Source of the DNA: Poseidonibacter antarcticus
Lineage (GTDB): Bacteria > Campylobacterota > Campylobacteria > Campylobacterales > Arcobacteraceae
Reading direction: 5' to 3'
DNA length: 64,000 nt
Assembly: GCF_003667345.1 (NCBI RefSeq)
Contig: NZ_RCWF01000001.1
Span: 1 to 64,000, forward strand
Position numbers and translations under genes: made by a program. The notes beneath the pieces were generated by a model that did no database searches, had not been told where the DNA came from, and was given only the letters and a program-made list of their open reading frames with translations. Shown here one piece after another: positions 44,116-54,097 of the stretch. The stretch's first letter is position 1. Each line of letters begins with the position of its first letter.

Positions 44116-44748
44116 TTAAAGTAAGTGTTGTTTTGCAAGTTTTATACATTCATCAATTGATGTTTTTTCACTTACATAATATTTAATATTTGAAGGCAAA
44201 TATTTTGCAGTTGTTTTTCCAATTGCTATTGCAGTATAAGTATCACTCCATTTATAATTTTTAAAAAAACATTCTACACTTGAAGGTGCAGAAAATATAA
44301 AGACAGAACCTTCTTCAAGTATTTTAGTAGATTTTTTGCATGAAGTCTTATACGCAATTAATTCATCTACATCAATATCGTTTTCTTTTAAAATATTACT
44401 AATATTAGATACTGTTTTTAAAGCTCTAATATATAATACTTTTTTATTTTTAAGTAAGCAACTCAACTCTTTTGCAAACTCATTCCCATGAGATGAAACA
44501 CCGGTAAAAATGAGATTTCCTCCATGATCTTTTATAATCTTTGCAGTTTTAGGAGCAATTGCATATGAAGGTATAGTTTTCCAAGATTTATTAAAAGAGT
44601 CAATAGAATATATTGCATTTTTTGATGTAAAAACCAATGCATCATATATTGATAAATCAATAGCAGATTCTAAATATTCAATACCAAAAACTTCTAAGTT
44701 TTCAATACCTTCATATTTTAAATTATTTAATAAATATATCTTAGACAT
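44116..44748 (-). CDS. hemD: Uroporphyrinogen-III synthase
   Basis: Tetrapyrrole pathway: cyclises hydroxymethylbilane with D-ring inversion. HemD is poorly conserved, and support here comes from ALVFTSKNAIYSIDSF, the AIAPKTAKIIKDHGG element and VFIFSAPSSVECFF, then TAIAIGKTTAKYL, the usual four landmarks. It is 210 aa. Its start overlaps the sulP stop by 8 nt, giving coupled translation. It is last in the der-sulP-hemD run. Confidence 0.88.
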   Translation of the reverse strand: MSKIYLLNNLKYEGIENLEVFGIEYLESAIDLSIYDALVFTSKNAIYSIDSFNKSWKTIPSYAIAPKTAKIIKDHGGNLIFTGVSSHGNEFAKELSCLLKNKKVLYIRALKTVSNISNILKENDIDVDELIAYKTSCKKSTKILEEGSVFIFSAPSSVECFFKNYKWSDTYTAIAIGKTTAKYLPSNIKYYVSEKTSIDECIKLAKQHLL

Positions 44749-46309
44749 TATGTTTTAAAGTTAATTTTTGAGTATAGTCAATAGCATCTTCAAGTTTAAA
44801 AAACATTTTATTTTTTGAAAAAGAGCCATCGGTATCAACATCAATAATATCTCTTTTATGTCCATGTTTTAAAACAAGTAATGTTTCAATATTTCTATTT
44901 TTTAATTTTGTAATCATATCTTCTAAAGTAAAAATAGCTGATATATCTAAAAATGAAACATTTTTACAATCAAGTATAACTTTTTTAAAAGAAGGTATAT
45001 TATCTAATCTACTATCTAAATGCGAAACCGTACCAAAAAATAATGAGCCATCAATTTTAATAATTTCTATATTCTTATTTTTAATATCACAAAAACTTCT
45101 TTGTCTTTTTGCTTTTATTCTTGTATTTCTAGATATTTGATAAACTGCAAGAATTGATGCAATCGTTATACCAACACCTACTGCCATAATTAAATCTACA
45201 AAAATTGTAAGTAAAAAAACTGTTACCATTATAAGTAAATCTTGTCTTGATACCTTATTCATAATTCTTAAGAATTTATAATCTAAAATATCAAAACCAA
45301 CTTTTATTAGAATACCTGATAAAACTGCAAGTGGGATTTGTGAAGCAAGTGGTGCTAAAAATAATATGATAATTAAAAGAGTAATAGAATGAACTACTCC
45401 AGATAATTTAGTTCTTCCTCCACTATTAATATTTATTACTGTACGCATAGTTGCCCCCGCACCTGGAATTGCACCAAAAAATGAACAAATTGTATTACCA
45501 ATCCCTTGACCAATTAATTCTTTTTTGGGATTATGTTTAGTTTTAGTCATTGAATCAGCTACAAGCGAAGTTAGCAAAGAATCAATAGAACCTAATAATG
45601 CTAATGTAATAGCATAAGTAATAATAGTATCTAATTGTAATAAATCAAAAGAAAAGGGCAAAGTAAATTGAGGTAAACCTACAGGAATAGTTCCAATTGT
45701 ATCAACATCATAAGCCATATAAATAGTAAAATATGTAACAACAAAAAGAGCTATTAATGCAGAAGGAACATATTTTGTAATAAATTTAGGAGTTAAAAAC
45801 ATTATTGCCAATGTTATATATGCAATAATTAATGCATGATTATCTGCATGTTTAACTGTGTCAAAAAGTTGTGATAGTGTATAAATAACTGAACTATATG
45901 ATTCAACACCTAAAAATGGGTTAATTTGCAAAATTATGATTATTACCCCAACACCTGACATAAAACCTGAAATAACAGGATATGGAATATATTTAATCCA
46001 CTTTCCAATACCAACTATTCCAAAAGAAATTTGGATTAATCCAGATAGAAAAATTATAGTCATTATAGTTGAAAAATCATTTGGGAATATTGCAATAGCA
46101 GATGCTATTACAACTGTCATAGGACCAGTTGGTCCAGAAATTTGAGTAGGAGTTCCTCCAAAAATTGCAGCAAAAAAACCTAATATAATTGCACCATACA
46201 ATCCAGCAATAGCACCAGCCCCACTTGCAACACCAAAAGCTAAAGCCAATGGAAGTGCTACAACAGCAGCTGTAATACCAGCAAATATATCATTTTTTAT
46301 ATTCTGCAT
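44741..46309 (-). CDS. SulP family anion transporter with STAS domain (copy 1)
   Basis: A 522-aa membrane transporter. The N-terminal part has about 10-12 helices with SulP landmarks ALPLALAFGVASGAGAIAGLYGAI and FGGTPTQISGPTGPMTVV; a later GQGIGNTICSFFGAIPGAGATMRTVININSGG. The C-terminal STAS domain (about 410-510) has ILDCKNVSFLDISAIFTLEDM. Substrate could be sulfate, bicarbonate or a dicarboxylate; sequence alone does not decide. It lies 17 bp after der. A second SulP gene is at 57607 and belongs to a different subgroup. Confidence 0.9.
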   Translation of the reverse strand: MQNIKNDIFAGITAAVVALPLALAFGVASGAGAIAGLYGAIILGFFAAIFGGTPTQISGPTGPMTVVIASAIAIFPNDFSTIMTIIFLSGLIQISFGIVGIGKWIKYIPYPVISGFMSGVGVIIIILQINPFLGVESYSSVIYTLSQLFDTVKHADNHALIIAYITLAIMFLTPKFITKYVPSALIALFVVTYFTIYMAYDVDTIGTIPVGLPQFTLPFSFDLLQLDTIITYAITLALLGSIDSLLTSLVADSMTKTKHNPKKELIGQGIGNTICSFFGAIPGAGATMRTVININSGGRTKLSGVVHSITLLIIILFLAPLASQIPLAVLSGILIKVGFDILDYKFLRIMNKVSRQDLLIMVTVFLLTIFVDLIMAVGVGITIASILAVYQISRNTRIKAKRQRSFCDIKNKNIEIIKIDGSLFFGTVSHLDSRLDNIPSFKKVILDCKNVSFLDISAIFTLEDMITKLKNRNIETLLVLKHGHKRDIIDVDTDGSFSKNKMFFKLEDAIDYTQKLTLKHNV

Positions 46310-46326
46310 TAATGCTACTCCTTGAA

Positions 46327-47823
46327 TTAACTATCTTCTTTTAAATATTCCTCATCACCCATTTTATCATTTTTCCCACGTGCTATAATATGAATTGGAC
46401 AACCTTCAAAATTAAAATTATCTCTTAAGAAGTTAATTAAATATCTTTTGTAAGAAAAATGTAATAATTTCGGTTTGTTCATAACAAGAGCAATTCTTGG
46501 TGGTTTAGTTTCAAATTGTGTTGAATAATAAATTCTCAAATAAGCTCCATTTGGACTTGGTAGAGCATGTCTAATAGTTGCTTTTTCAATTACTCTATTA
46601 AGAGCTGATGTTGGAATTCTTTGTGTATAATTATTATATATTTCAATAATTTTATCTTTTAATCTATCTATAGAACGCCCAGTTTTAGCTGAAACTGCAA
46701 TAATTGGAGCATAATAAAGAAATTTAAATCTTTCTCTAATTAATTCTTCCATTTTTTTGAAAGTTTCCATATTTTCATCCCATTTATTAAGAACGATTAT
46801 AGTACCTAAGCCAAACTCATCAACTAATCCAGCAATTTTTTCATCAAGGTCTGTTAATTCTGTTGAAGCATCAAGAACTAATAAAGCAACATTTGCTTTT
46901 TCTAACATTTCTTTTGTTCTTAATAAAGCAAATTTTTCAATTCCTTCAATTCTCCCACGTCTTCTTAATCCTGCTGTATCTACAAAAGTAACACTTTTAT
47001 CAGCATACTCATATACTTCATCAACAGGATCAATAGTAGTCCCTGCAATTGGAGATACAACTGATCTTTCTTGTCCTACAATTGCATTTAATATTGAAGA
47101 TTTTCCAACATTAACACGTCCAATAATTCCTACTTTTATTTTATTATCAACTACAAAAGTATCAGGAGTTTCAACTTCTTCATCATCTAAAATAATATCT
47201 TCTTGAACTTCATACTCACCTAAATTATCGCTAGCTTCTATTTGGGCTAGTGGAAGGATGTGAGCTTCTGTTATAACTTCTTTAACTTCACTTGATTCTA
47301 ATACTTCTTCTTCAACTTCAGGAAGATGTGAGTAAAGCCACATAAATAAATCTTTTGTACCTCTATTATGAGAAACTGAAACTCCAAATAAGTTTTCTTC
47401 ACCAATTCCAAATTCAAAGAATTCCCAAAGTCTTTCTAATTCTTTATCATTATCAATTTTATTTACAATTAAAGCTAATTCTTTCCCTAATCTTTGAAGC
47501 TCATAAAATAATTCTTTATCTTTATCATCAGGTATATTTTTACCATCAACCATAAAAAGTATTATATCAGCCTCTTTTGCTGTTTCTATAGCTTTTCTTT
47601 TTACATTTGAAAATATTGCATCGTTTGTTTCATCAATACCACCTGTGTCAAGCATTAATGCTGTCTTATCCATAATAGTAACTTCATGTCTTCTAATATC
47701 TCTTGTTGTTCCAGCTATATCAGAAACAATTGCAATTCTTTTTTGTGCAATTCTATTGAACAAAGATGATTTTCCTACGTTTGGTTGACCAATAAGTGCA
47801 ATCTTTTTTAATGTTTTATTCAT
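46327..47823 (-). CDS. der: Ribosome-associated GTPase Der (EngA)
   Basis: Double-GTPase needed for 50S subunit assembly. First G domain: IGQPNVGKSS, DTGGID, NKIDND. An acidic linker (about 170-225) separates it from the second G domain (GRVNVGKSS, DTAGLRR, NKWDENME). A KH-like C-terminal domain ends in CPIHIIARGKND. It is 498 aa, standard for the family. Promoter probably lies in the 87-bp gap after hpf. Confidence 0.98.
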   Translation of the reverse strand: MNKTLKKIALIGQPNVGKSSLFNRIAQKRIAIVSDIAGTTRDIRRHEVTIMDKTALMLDTGGIDETNDAIFSNVKRKAIETAKEADIILFMVDGKNIPDDKDKELFYELQRLGKELALIVNKIDNDKELERLWEFFEFGIGEENLFGVSVSHNRGTKDLFMWLYSHLPEVEEEVLESSEVKEVITEAHILPLAQIEASDNLGEYEVQEDIILDDEEVETPDTFVVDNKIKVGIIGRVNVGKSSILNAIVGQERSVVSPIAGTTIDPVDEVYEYADKSVTFVDTAGLRRRGRIEGIEKFALLRTKEMLEKANVALLVLDASTELTDLDEKIAGLVDEFGLGTIIVLNKWDENMETFKKMEELIRERFKFLYYAPIIAVSAKTGRSIDRLKDKIIEIYNNYTQRIPTSALNRVIEKATIRHALPSPNGAYLRIYYSTQFETKPPRIALVMNKPKLLHFSYKRYLINFLRDNFNFEGCPIHIIARGKNDKMGDEEYLKEDS

Positions 47824-47857
47824 AAATTTTTAATATCCTATTTGTATATTATTAAAA

Positions 47858-47891
47858 TAAAAAAAGGCATTAGTCAGTAGACTAATACCTT
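47858..47891 (-). terminator. Rho-independent terminator of hpf
   Basis: On the minus strand AAGGTATTAGTC and GACTAATGCCTT form a 12-bp stem (one G-U or mismatch) with a TACT loop, followed by TTTTTTATTTTAATA. It lies 20-53 nt after the hpf stop. Confidence 0.85.
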
Positions 47892-47910
47892 CTTAATTGA
47901 AAATTCGAGA

Positions 47911-48453
47911 TTAATATAATCCGAATTTTCCTTCCGTACTAGTTTTGTATAATACTCTCATATTATCGTCTTTATCATAAAATACTTTAAATTGAGCATC
48001 AGAAGACTTTAATTCTTTTAACGCTTCTTCAATATCAATTGGTTTATAAGAAATAAGTCTTACTGGAGTAATCTCATCTTCAAATCTTTCTAATTCACTT
48101 GCAATTTTATCTTCAATTACACTTGAATCAATCTCAGTTAACTTCGTAGCTTTATGAGCAGAAATTTTATCATGATGTCTTCTTAAAACTTTTGAAACTC
48201 TATCAACTGCAATATCAATTGCAGAATATAAATCTTTATCTTTTTGTTTAACAACAACAGTATCTAAATTAGCAACATTTATAGTAAATTCAAATGAAAA
48301 TGCTTTTTTACCTTGTTTCTCTTCTTGTGAAATAATTGAATTTACAGAAATAATATCTAAGTTATATTTTTTAAATACGTCCACCGAGCTATTTATATAT
48401 TCTTTTATTGGTTCAGTTAAATTTATATGTCTTCCTACAATACTTGTATTCAT
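47911..48453 (-). CDS. hpf: Long ribosome hibernation promoting factor
   Basis: Binds the small ribosomal subunit and, in the long form, joins 70S ribosomes into 100S dimers in stationary phase. N-terminal domain 1-105 has the beta-alpha-beta-beta-beta-alpha pattern (NTSIVGRHINLTEPIKEYI; DLYSAIDIAVDRVSKVLRRH). The C-terminal dimerisation tail (about 125-180) shows VRLISYKPIDIEEAL and FKVFYDKDDNMRVLYK. The ribosome site AAGGAG is strong. It is 180 aa, with its own terminator. Confidence 0.95.
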   Translation of the reverse strand: MNTSIVGRHINLTEPIKEYINSSVDVFKKYNLDIISVNSIISQEEKQGKKAFSFEFTINVANLDTVVVKQKDKDLYSAIDIAVDRVSKVLRRHHDKISAHKATKLTEIDSSVIEDKIASELERFEDEITPVRLISYKPIDIEEALKELKSSDAQFKVFYDKDDNMRVLYKTSTEGKFGLY

Positions 48454-48544
48454 AACAAACTCCTTATAATAATTTATTTATTTTATCATAAATAAAATAA
48501 AATAAGGCTCTATATAACTTTAGAGTTGACTTAAAAATAATTAT

Positions 48545-50758
48545 TTAGCCTAAAATCTCTCTATTACCTTTGATATTAGGCTCAGATAAGATTCCTGTTT
48601 GTTCTAATTGTTCTACAATAGTAGCTGCTCTGTTATAACCTATTCTAAGTTTTCTTTGAATATATGAAATTGAAGTTTTTTTATCATTTAAAACTACCAT
48701 TTTTGCAGATTCGTATAATTCGTCTAAATCACCTAGTTCTGCACTTGTTGAAGTATTTGAAGAATTTTGAGAATTTCTATCTTTAATAAAATTCATATCG
48801 TACTCTACATCTCTTTGATCTTTTAAGAAATCAACAACTTTTTCAATTTCATCTTCACTTGACCATGGAGCATGAATTCTAACAAGCCCTGACATCCCAG
48901 GAGGTGTAAATAACATATCTCCACGACCAAGTAATGATTCAGCACCCATTGAATCTAAAATGATTTTAGAATCAATTTTTTGCCCTACTTTATATGAAAG
49001 CCTACTTGGAAGATTTGCTTTAATAAGACCTGTTACTACATCAACAGAAGGTCTTTGTGTTGCTACAATTAAGTGAATACCAGAAGCTCTTGCCATTTGG
49101 GCAAGTCTTGCTATTGAGTATTCAACATCTTTCCCACTTGTCATCATTAAATCTGCTAACTCATCAATTACTACAACTATATAAGGAAGTGTATCAAAAC
49201 CTTCTTTTTTACCTTTTTCATTATAGTTTTCAATATTTTTTGTTTTTGTTTGTGACATTAATGTATAACGTCTTTCCATTTCTGTCACCATATTTGCAAG
49301 TGCATTAATAGCATCCCCTGCTTTTGTAATAACAGGAGTTAATAAATGAGGAATATCATTATACATAGAAAACTCAAGCATTTTTGGATCAATCATTACA
49401 AGTTTTAAATTATCTGGTGAATTCTTATATAATAATGATAAAATCATAGAATTAATACCAACAGATTTACCTGAACCTGTTGTTCCTGCAATAAGCAAGT
49501 GTGGTAATTTTTTTAAATCTGTAATAAAGGGTTTTCCAACAATATCTTTTCCTAGAATCATTGTTAATGGTGATTTAGAATTTTGAAATAAATCACTTTC
49601 TAACATCTCTTTTAAATATATTGTTTGTGTATCTTCATTTGGAACTTCAATCCCAACAACATCTTTTCCAGGAATTGGAGCTTGAATTCTAATAGTTTGA
49701 GCTTTTAAAGCCATTGCTAAGTCATCTTGTAAATTTAAAATTTTAGATACTTTTACATTTGGTGCTGGTTTAAACTCAAAAGTTGTTACAACAGGTCCTG
49801 TATAAGTTCTTACAACATCACCTTCGATTTTGAACATTGAAAGTTTATCTAATAAATCAGATATTTTTTGATCAATAACTGCTTCAGATACTTTTGATTT
49901 CTTTTCTACTGGAGTTGCTTGAAAAAACTTTGTAGGAGGCAATTTAAAATCTTTAGGTTTTTCTGTTTCACCTACTTCTATTTCATCTAAAAGCTTTTTA
50001 TTTTCTTCTAACTCTTCTACTATTATTCCATGTGCTTCATTTTGTTCTTCAACTATCTCTTCTTTTTTTGTATTTGATTCTTCTTTTTTTACTTCTTCAA
50101 TTATTTCAGCAATTTCAACTTCATCATTACTTCTTTGCACATTATTCTTAACTTTTGTTTTATTAGAAGTTGATGATTTAACAGTAGGCATTTCCATAAT
50201 TATTTCAGCTGTATCACCATTTTCTCTTACTGAAACTTTTTCATCTTTTCTTTTTTCTTTTCTATTGTTTTCAATTCTTTTAATTTTATTAGAGTTCTCA
50301 AATTTTAGTTTTCCTATAATTTTTTCAATATCCATTTCGGAATTTTCAAAGATAACTAAAAAAGATATTATAAAACCTACTAAAACAAAAATATAAAGTC
50401 CAGCATTACCAATAAATGGGCTTAAACTATCAACTAATATATTTCCTATTTCACCACTATAAATTCCATCTGTAAGAACTAATGATTGGAAGATTAGTGA
50501 TACAAAGAGTACAATTAAGACTATAATAATATTTAATACTAAATCTTTTCCTCTTATATTTTCTTTAAAATTTATTATATATAAAGGATAAATAAATAGT
50601 AATAAATATATATAAGATAGAAAACCAAAGTATATATGAGAGTTTTTAGCAAATATAAACCCTACTTTCCCAACTATATCTTTAGTACTATAAAATGTAG
50701 AAAATTCAAAATAAACAATAATAAATAAAACGATTAAAGATATAATTTTTTTAGCTAT
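48545..50758 (-). CDS. ftsK: DNA translocase FtsK, apparently starting at ATA
   Basis: Pumps chromosome DNA at the septum and activates Xer recombination. The motor has Walker A AGTTGSGKSVG, Walker B YIVVVIDELADLM and FDVVTGLIKANLPSRLSYKV-type RecA segments; the C-terminal gamma domain is complete (SISYIQRKLRIGYNRAATIVEQLEQTGIL). The first ATG (50335) would drop the membrane domain. The frame stays open upstream for 141 further codons that encode four membrane helices, with no ATG, GTG, TTG or CTG. AAAGG sits 7 nt before an ATA at 50758, just after the lpxD stop. That reading gives 737 aa, the expected plan. Confidence 0.85.
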   Translation of the reverse strand: MAKKIISLIVLFIIVYFEFSTFYSTKDIVGKVGFIFAKNSHIYFGFLSYIYLLLFIYPLYIINFKENIRGKDLVLNIIIVLIVLFVSLIFQSLVLTDGIYSGEIGNILVDSLSPFIGNAGLYIFVLVGFIISFLVIFENSEMDIEKIIGKLKFENSNKIKRIENNRKEKRKDEKVSVRENGDTAEIIMEMPTVKSSTSNKTKVKNNVQRSNDEVEIAEIIEEVKKEESNTKKEEIVEEQNEAHGIIVEELEENKKLLDEIEVGETEKPKDFKLPPTKFFQATPVEKKSKVSEAVIDQKISDLLDKLSMFKIEGDVVRTYTGPVVTTFEFKPAPNVKVSKILNLQDDLAMALKAQTIRIQAPIPGKDVVGIEVPNEDTQTIYLKEMLESDLFQNSKSPLTMILGKDIVGKPFITDLKKLPHLLIAGTTGSGKSVGINSMILSLLYKNSPDNLKLVMIDPKMLEFSMYNDIPHLLTPVITKAGDAINALANMVTEMERRYTLMSQTKTKNIENYNEKGKKEGFDTLPYIVVVIDELADLMMTSGKDVEYSIARLAQMARASGIHLIVATQRPSVDVVTGLIKANLPSRLSYKVGQKIDSKIILDSMGAESLLGRGDMLFTPPGMSGLVRIHAPWSSEDEIEKVVDFLKDQRDVEYDMNFIKDRNSQNSSNTSTSAELGDLDELYESAKMVVLNDKKTSISYIQRKLRIGYNRAATIVEQLEQTGILSEPNIKGNREILG

Positions 50759-50768
50759 GACAGAGCCT

Positions 50769-51716
50769 TTATTTTATTAATTTAGCAATTTTACTTTGTA
50801 ATTTAAGCCATTTTCTATGCTCAAATAAAGGAAAACCAGCCCAAGATTTTTTAGGATCTGTAATATTTTTTGTAACACCACCACGTGCTGCAATTGTTGT
50901 AAATGGAGCAACTTCTAAATGTCCTGCTGTTCCACTTTGTCCACCCATTATTACATAATGATTAAGCGTTGTAGAACCAGAAAGTCCAACTTGACCTGTT
51001 AAAATACATCCTGTTCCAATTTTACAATTATGCCCAATATGTACAAGGTTATCAATTCTTACACCATCTGAAATTATAGTTGATTTAAATGCAGCTCTAT
51101 CTATTGCTGTATTTGCACCAATTTCTACATCATTACCAATTTCTACATTACCATTTTGGTAAATCTTTACATATTTACCTTCTTTAGTGTTTGCAAAGCC
51201 AAAACCATCACTTCCTATTACAGTTCCTGCATGAATAATACAATCAGAACCAATATTACAGTCTCTATAAACTACAACATTTGGATGAATAATAGTATTA
51301 TTACCAATTTTTACATTATCACCAATATAAGCACCTGCCATTATTGTACATTCAGAACCAATAACTGAACCTTTTCCTATATAAACATTTGGCATAACTT
51401 TTGTAAAACCACCAATTATTGGTTTTTCACCTTCAATTTCTATCACATCAGGAGCAAAAAGTTTCGATAATTTAGCAAGATTTAAGTATGGTTCATCACA
51501 AATAAGTGCAATTGTTCCAGTAGGAACTTCATTTGCAAACTCTTTATGTATTAAAACTGCTGCTGCTTTTGTTTTTCCTAAGTCATTTAAATATTTTTTA
51601 TTTTCTAAAAATGTGATTTCTGTTTGTGTAGAATCTAGTAAAGTACTTAAACCTGATATTTCTTTTGCATTATCACAATCAATTCCTATTGATTGAGCTA
51701 TTTTTTGTAGAGTCAT
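50769..51716 (-). CDS. lpxD: UDP-3-O-(3-hydroxyacyl)glucosamine N-acyltransferase
   Basis: Third step of lipid A synthesis. An N-terminal uridine-binding domain (LTLQKIAQSIG...) is followed by a left-handed beta-helix of hexapeptide repeats (IGKGSVIGSECTIMAGAYIGDNVKIG..., about 105-270) with the catalytic His in LVHIGHNCKIG, then a C-terminal helix. The 315-aa length is normal. It lies between ilvH and ftsK; ilvI-ilvH-lpxD is also found in C. jejuni, as I recall. Its stop is 10 nt before the ftsK start codon. Confidence 0.97.
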   Translation of the reverse strand: MTLQKIAQSIGIDCDNAKEISGLSTLLDSTQTEITFLENKKYLNDLGKTKAAAVLIHKEFANEVPTGTIALICDEPYLNLAKLSKLFAPDVIEIEGEKPIIGGFTKVMPNVYIGKGSVIGSECTIMAGAYIGDNVKIGNNTIIHPNVVVYRDCNIGSDCIIHAGTVIGSDGFGFANTKEGKYVKIYQNGNVEIGNDVEIGANTAIDRAAFKSTIISDGVRIDNLVHIGHNCKIGTGCILTGQVGLSGSTTLNHYVIMGGQSGTAGHLEVAPFTTIAARGGVTKNITDPKKSWAGFPLFEHRKWLKLQSKIAKLIK

Positions 51717-51755
51717 TTGTTATCCTTTTATAGGATAAGATAAGAAAAAGTTTTC

Positions 51756-52253
51756 TTATCTTTCCATTGCTACAATACCACTTCTTACGACTTCAAGTGG
51801 ATTGAATTTTTCCATTACTTTAATAAAGTTCATAATTCTTTCACTTGAATCAGTCGCCGAAACAATTATAGCTTCATCTGTAACATTTTGAATTGAACCA
51901 TTATAAGCACGTGCAATTACATCAATGTCAGATAATTCATTGTTAATAGAGAACTTAATTAAAACAGTATCTTTTTCAACAACATTTTTGTGTTCATTAA
52001 CTTTTAATACTGGTATTAATTTATTTAATTGTTTTACAATTTGATCAATTACTCTTTTATCACCAGTTGTAACAATTGTCATTCTAGAATATTCGCTACC
52101 TTCCATTGGTGCTACTGTTAAAGAGTCAATATTATAACCACGAGCAGAAAATAATCCAACAATTCTTGATAATACATTATGTTCATTCATAACAACAACA
52201 GATATTACTTGTCTAGTTGTTTCTACATCGTAGTAGTGATTAAAATTATTCAT
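51756..52253 (-). CDS. ilvH: Acetolactate synthase small (regulatory) subunit
   Basis: Binds and gives valine feedback to the IlvI catalytic subunit. The N-terminal ACT domain is ISVVVMNEHNVLSRIVGLFSARGYNIDSLTV (shown in part); a second domain follows (about 85-160). The 165-aa length is typical. Its ATG overlaps the ilvI stop (TAATG), so the subunits are made together. Confidence 0.96.
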   Translation of the reverse strand: MNNFNHYYDVETTRQVISVVVMNEHNVLSRIVGLFSARGYNIDSLTVAPMEGSEYSRMTIVTTGDKRVIDQIVKQLNKLIPVLKVNEHKNVVEKDTVLIKFSINNELSDIDVIARAYNGSIQNVTDEAIIVSATDSSERIMNFIKVMEKFNPLEVVRSGIVAMER

Positions 52254-53950
52254 TATTTCCCCTCTTCTATTAAAGTCATTTCATTTAAAGCATGACCATT
52301 TGGTACCATTGGAAGTACTTCTTCATCTCTTGCAACAATAACTTCAATCATTGCAGGTCTTTTTTGTTTAATAGCATCTCTTAATGCTGCATCAAACTCA
52401 TCTTTTGTAGTAACTCTGTAACCTATTCCACCAAAAGCTTCAACAAGTTTTGGAAAATCTGGTTGCACAGATAAATCTGTTTGCGATAATCTATTTCCAT
52501 AGAACATAGTTTGCCATTGTCTAACCATTCCTAAGTAATTATTATTTAAAATAATATTAATTACAGGTAAGTTACTTTCAACACAAGTCATAAGTTCTTG
52601 TATATTCATAAGAATTGAACCATCACCTGTAATATTAATAGAAACTTTATCAGTACCTTGAATTGCTCGTGCAACACCAAGTGCAGCGGGTAAGCCAAAT
52701 CCCATTGTTCCTAATCCACCTGAAGTAACCCATTGTCTTGGATGAGAGAATGGAAAAAATTGTGCTGACCACATTTGATGTTGACCAACATCAGTAGAAA
52801 TAACAGCTTTAGAACCTAAAATTTTCCCAATTCTTTGTATTGGCCATTGAGGTTTAATAACATCATTAGAATCATTGTATCTTAATGGTTCTTTTTCTCT
52901 ATATTCTCTTAAAAGTTCAACCCAATTAGTAAAATCATTAAATTCTAAATCATCTATAGATTCAAGCATACCATTTACTGTTCGTTTTAAATCACCAACA
53001 ATTGGATAATCTGCTGTTACTAATTTACTAATACTCGCAGGATCAATATCTACATGAATAACTTTTGCTTTTGATGCAAATTCATCTAATCTTCCTGTTA
53101 CCCTATCATCAAATCTTGCACCCAATGAAATTAAAAGATCAGTTTCATGTGCTGCCATATTCGCAGAAAATTCACCGTGCATTCCTAACATACCAAAGAA
53201 CAATGGATTTTCATCACCCATTGCACCTCTTGCCATTAATGTTTCAACAGCTGGAATATTAAGTTTTTTTGCTAAATCTCTAATTTCATAAGCACAATTA
53301 GCTAAAATTGCACCACCACCAATATATAATAATGGTTTTTTAGCTTTGCTAAGTTCATTCATAGCTCTTTTTAACTGTTTTTTGTTATAGTTAATAGTTG
53401 GTCTATATGTTGGTAAATGTACTTCTTTTGGATATACAAAATCAGATATTTCTGCTGTAATATCTTTTGGAATATCAATATGAACAGGACCTGGTCTACC
53501 TGTACTTGCTATATGAAAAGCTTCTTTCATAATTCTTGGTAAATCTTCAATTTTATTTACTAAATAATTATGTTTTGTACATGGTCTTGAAATACCAACT
53601 GCATCAATTTCTTGGAAACCGTCTGTACCAATTATATTTGATGGAACTTGTCCTGAAATTACAACTAAAGGAATAGAATCCATATATGCATCAGCTAAAC
53701 CTGTAACTGCATTTGTAAATCCTGGTCCACTTGTTACAATTGAAACACCTACTTTACCTGTTGCTCTAGCATAACCTTCAGCTGCAATTATTGAAGCTTG
53801 TTCATGTCTGTTAAGAATATGTTGGAAATGATTTTGTTTATAAATTTCATCATAGACGTTCATAATAGCGCCTCCAGGGTATCCGAAGACAACTTCAACC
53901 CCTTCTAGATGTAATGATTCTACAACCATTTTAGCGCCACTCATTTTCAT
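52253..53950 (-). CDS. ilvI: Acetolactate synthase large (catalytic) subunit
   Basis: ThDP-dependent synthesis of acetolactate or acetohydroxybutyrate for branched-chain amino acids. It has the N-terminal FGYPGGAIMNVYDE with the catalytic glutamate in LNRHEQASIIAAEG, a central FAD domain (GARFDDRVTGRLDEFA) and the ThDP motif GDGSILMNIQELMTCVES...NNNYLGM. The 565-aa length is normal. GGAG 7 nt upstream supports the ATG at 53950. It is the first gene of ilvI-ilvH-lpxD-ftsK. Confidence 0.98.
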   Translation of the reverse strand: MKMSGAKMVVESLHLEGVEVVFGYPGGAIMNVYDEIYKQNHFQHILNRHEQASIIAAEGYARATGKVGVSIVTSGPGFTNAVTGLADAYMDSIPLVVISGQVPSNIIGTDGFQEIDAVGISRPCTKHNYLVNKIEDLPRIMKEAFHIASTGRPGPVHIDIPKDITAEISDFVYPKEVHLPTYRPTINYNKKQLKRAMNELSKAKKPLLYIGGGAILANCAYEIRDLAKKLNIPAVETLMARGAMGDENPLFFGMLGMHGEFSANMAAHETDLLISLGARFDDRVTGRLDEFASKAKVIHVDIDPASISKLVTADYPIVGDLKRTVNGMLESIDDLEFNDFTNWVELLREYREKEPLRYNDSNDVIKPQWPIQRIGKILGSKAVISTDVGQHQMWSAQFFPFSHPRQWVTSGGLGTMGFGLPAALGVARAIQGTDKVSINITGDGSILMNIQELMTCVESNLPVINIILNNNYLGMVRQWQTMFYGNRLSQTDLSVQPDFPKLVEAFGGIGYRVTTKDEFDAALRDAIKQKRPAMIEVIVARDEEVLPMVPNGHALNEMTLIEEGK

Positions 53951-54097
53951 TGTTCTTCTCCGTTTTAAAATAAGCGTAATTCTACAAAAATTTTTATTAA
54001 TTATTGGTTAACAACTAATACATAAATATTAGATTTTAGATTGCTTTTAGTTTACTTAACATATAATCAAAATAATAAGTAATTTTAGGAGTTAATA

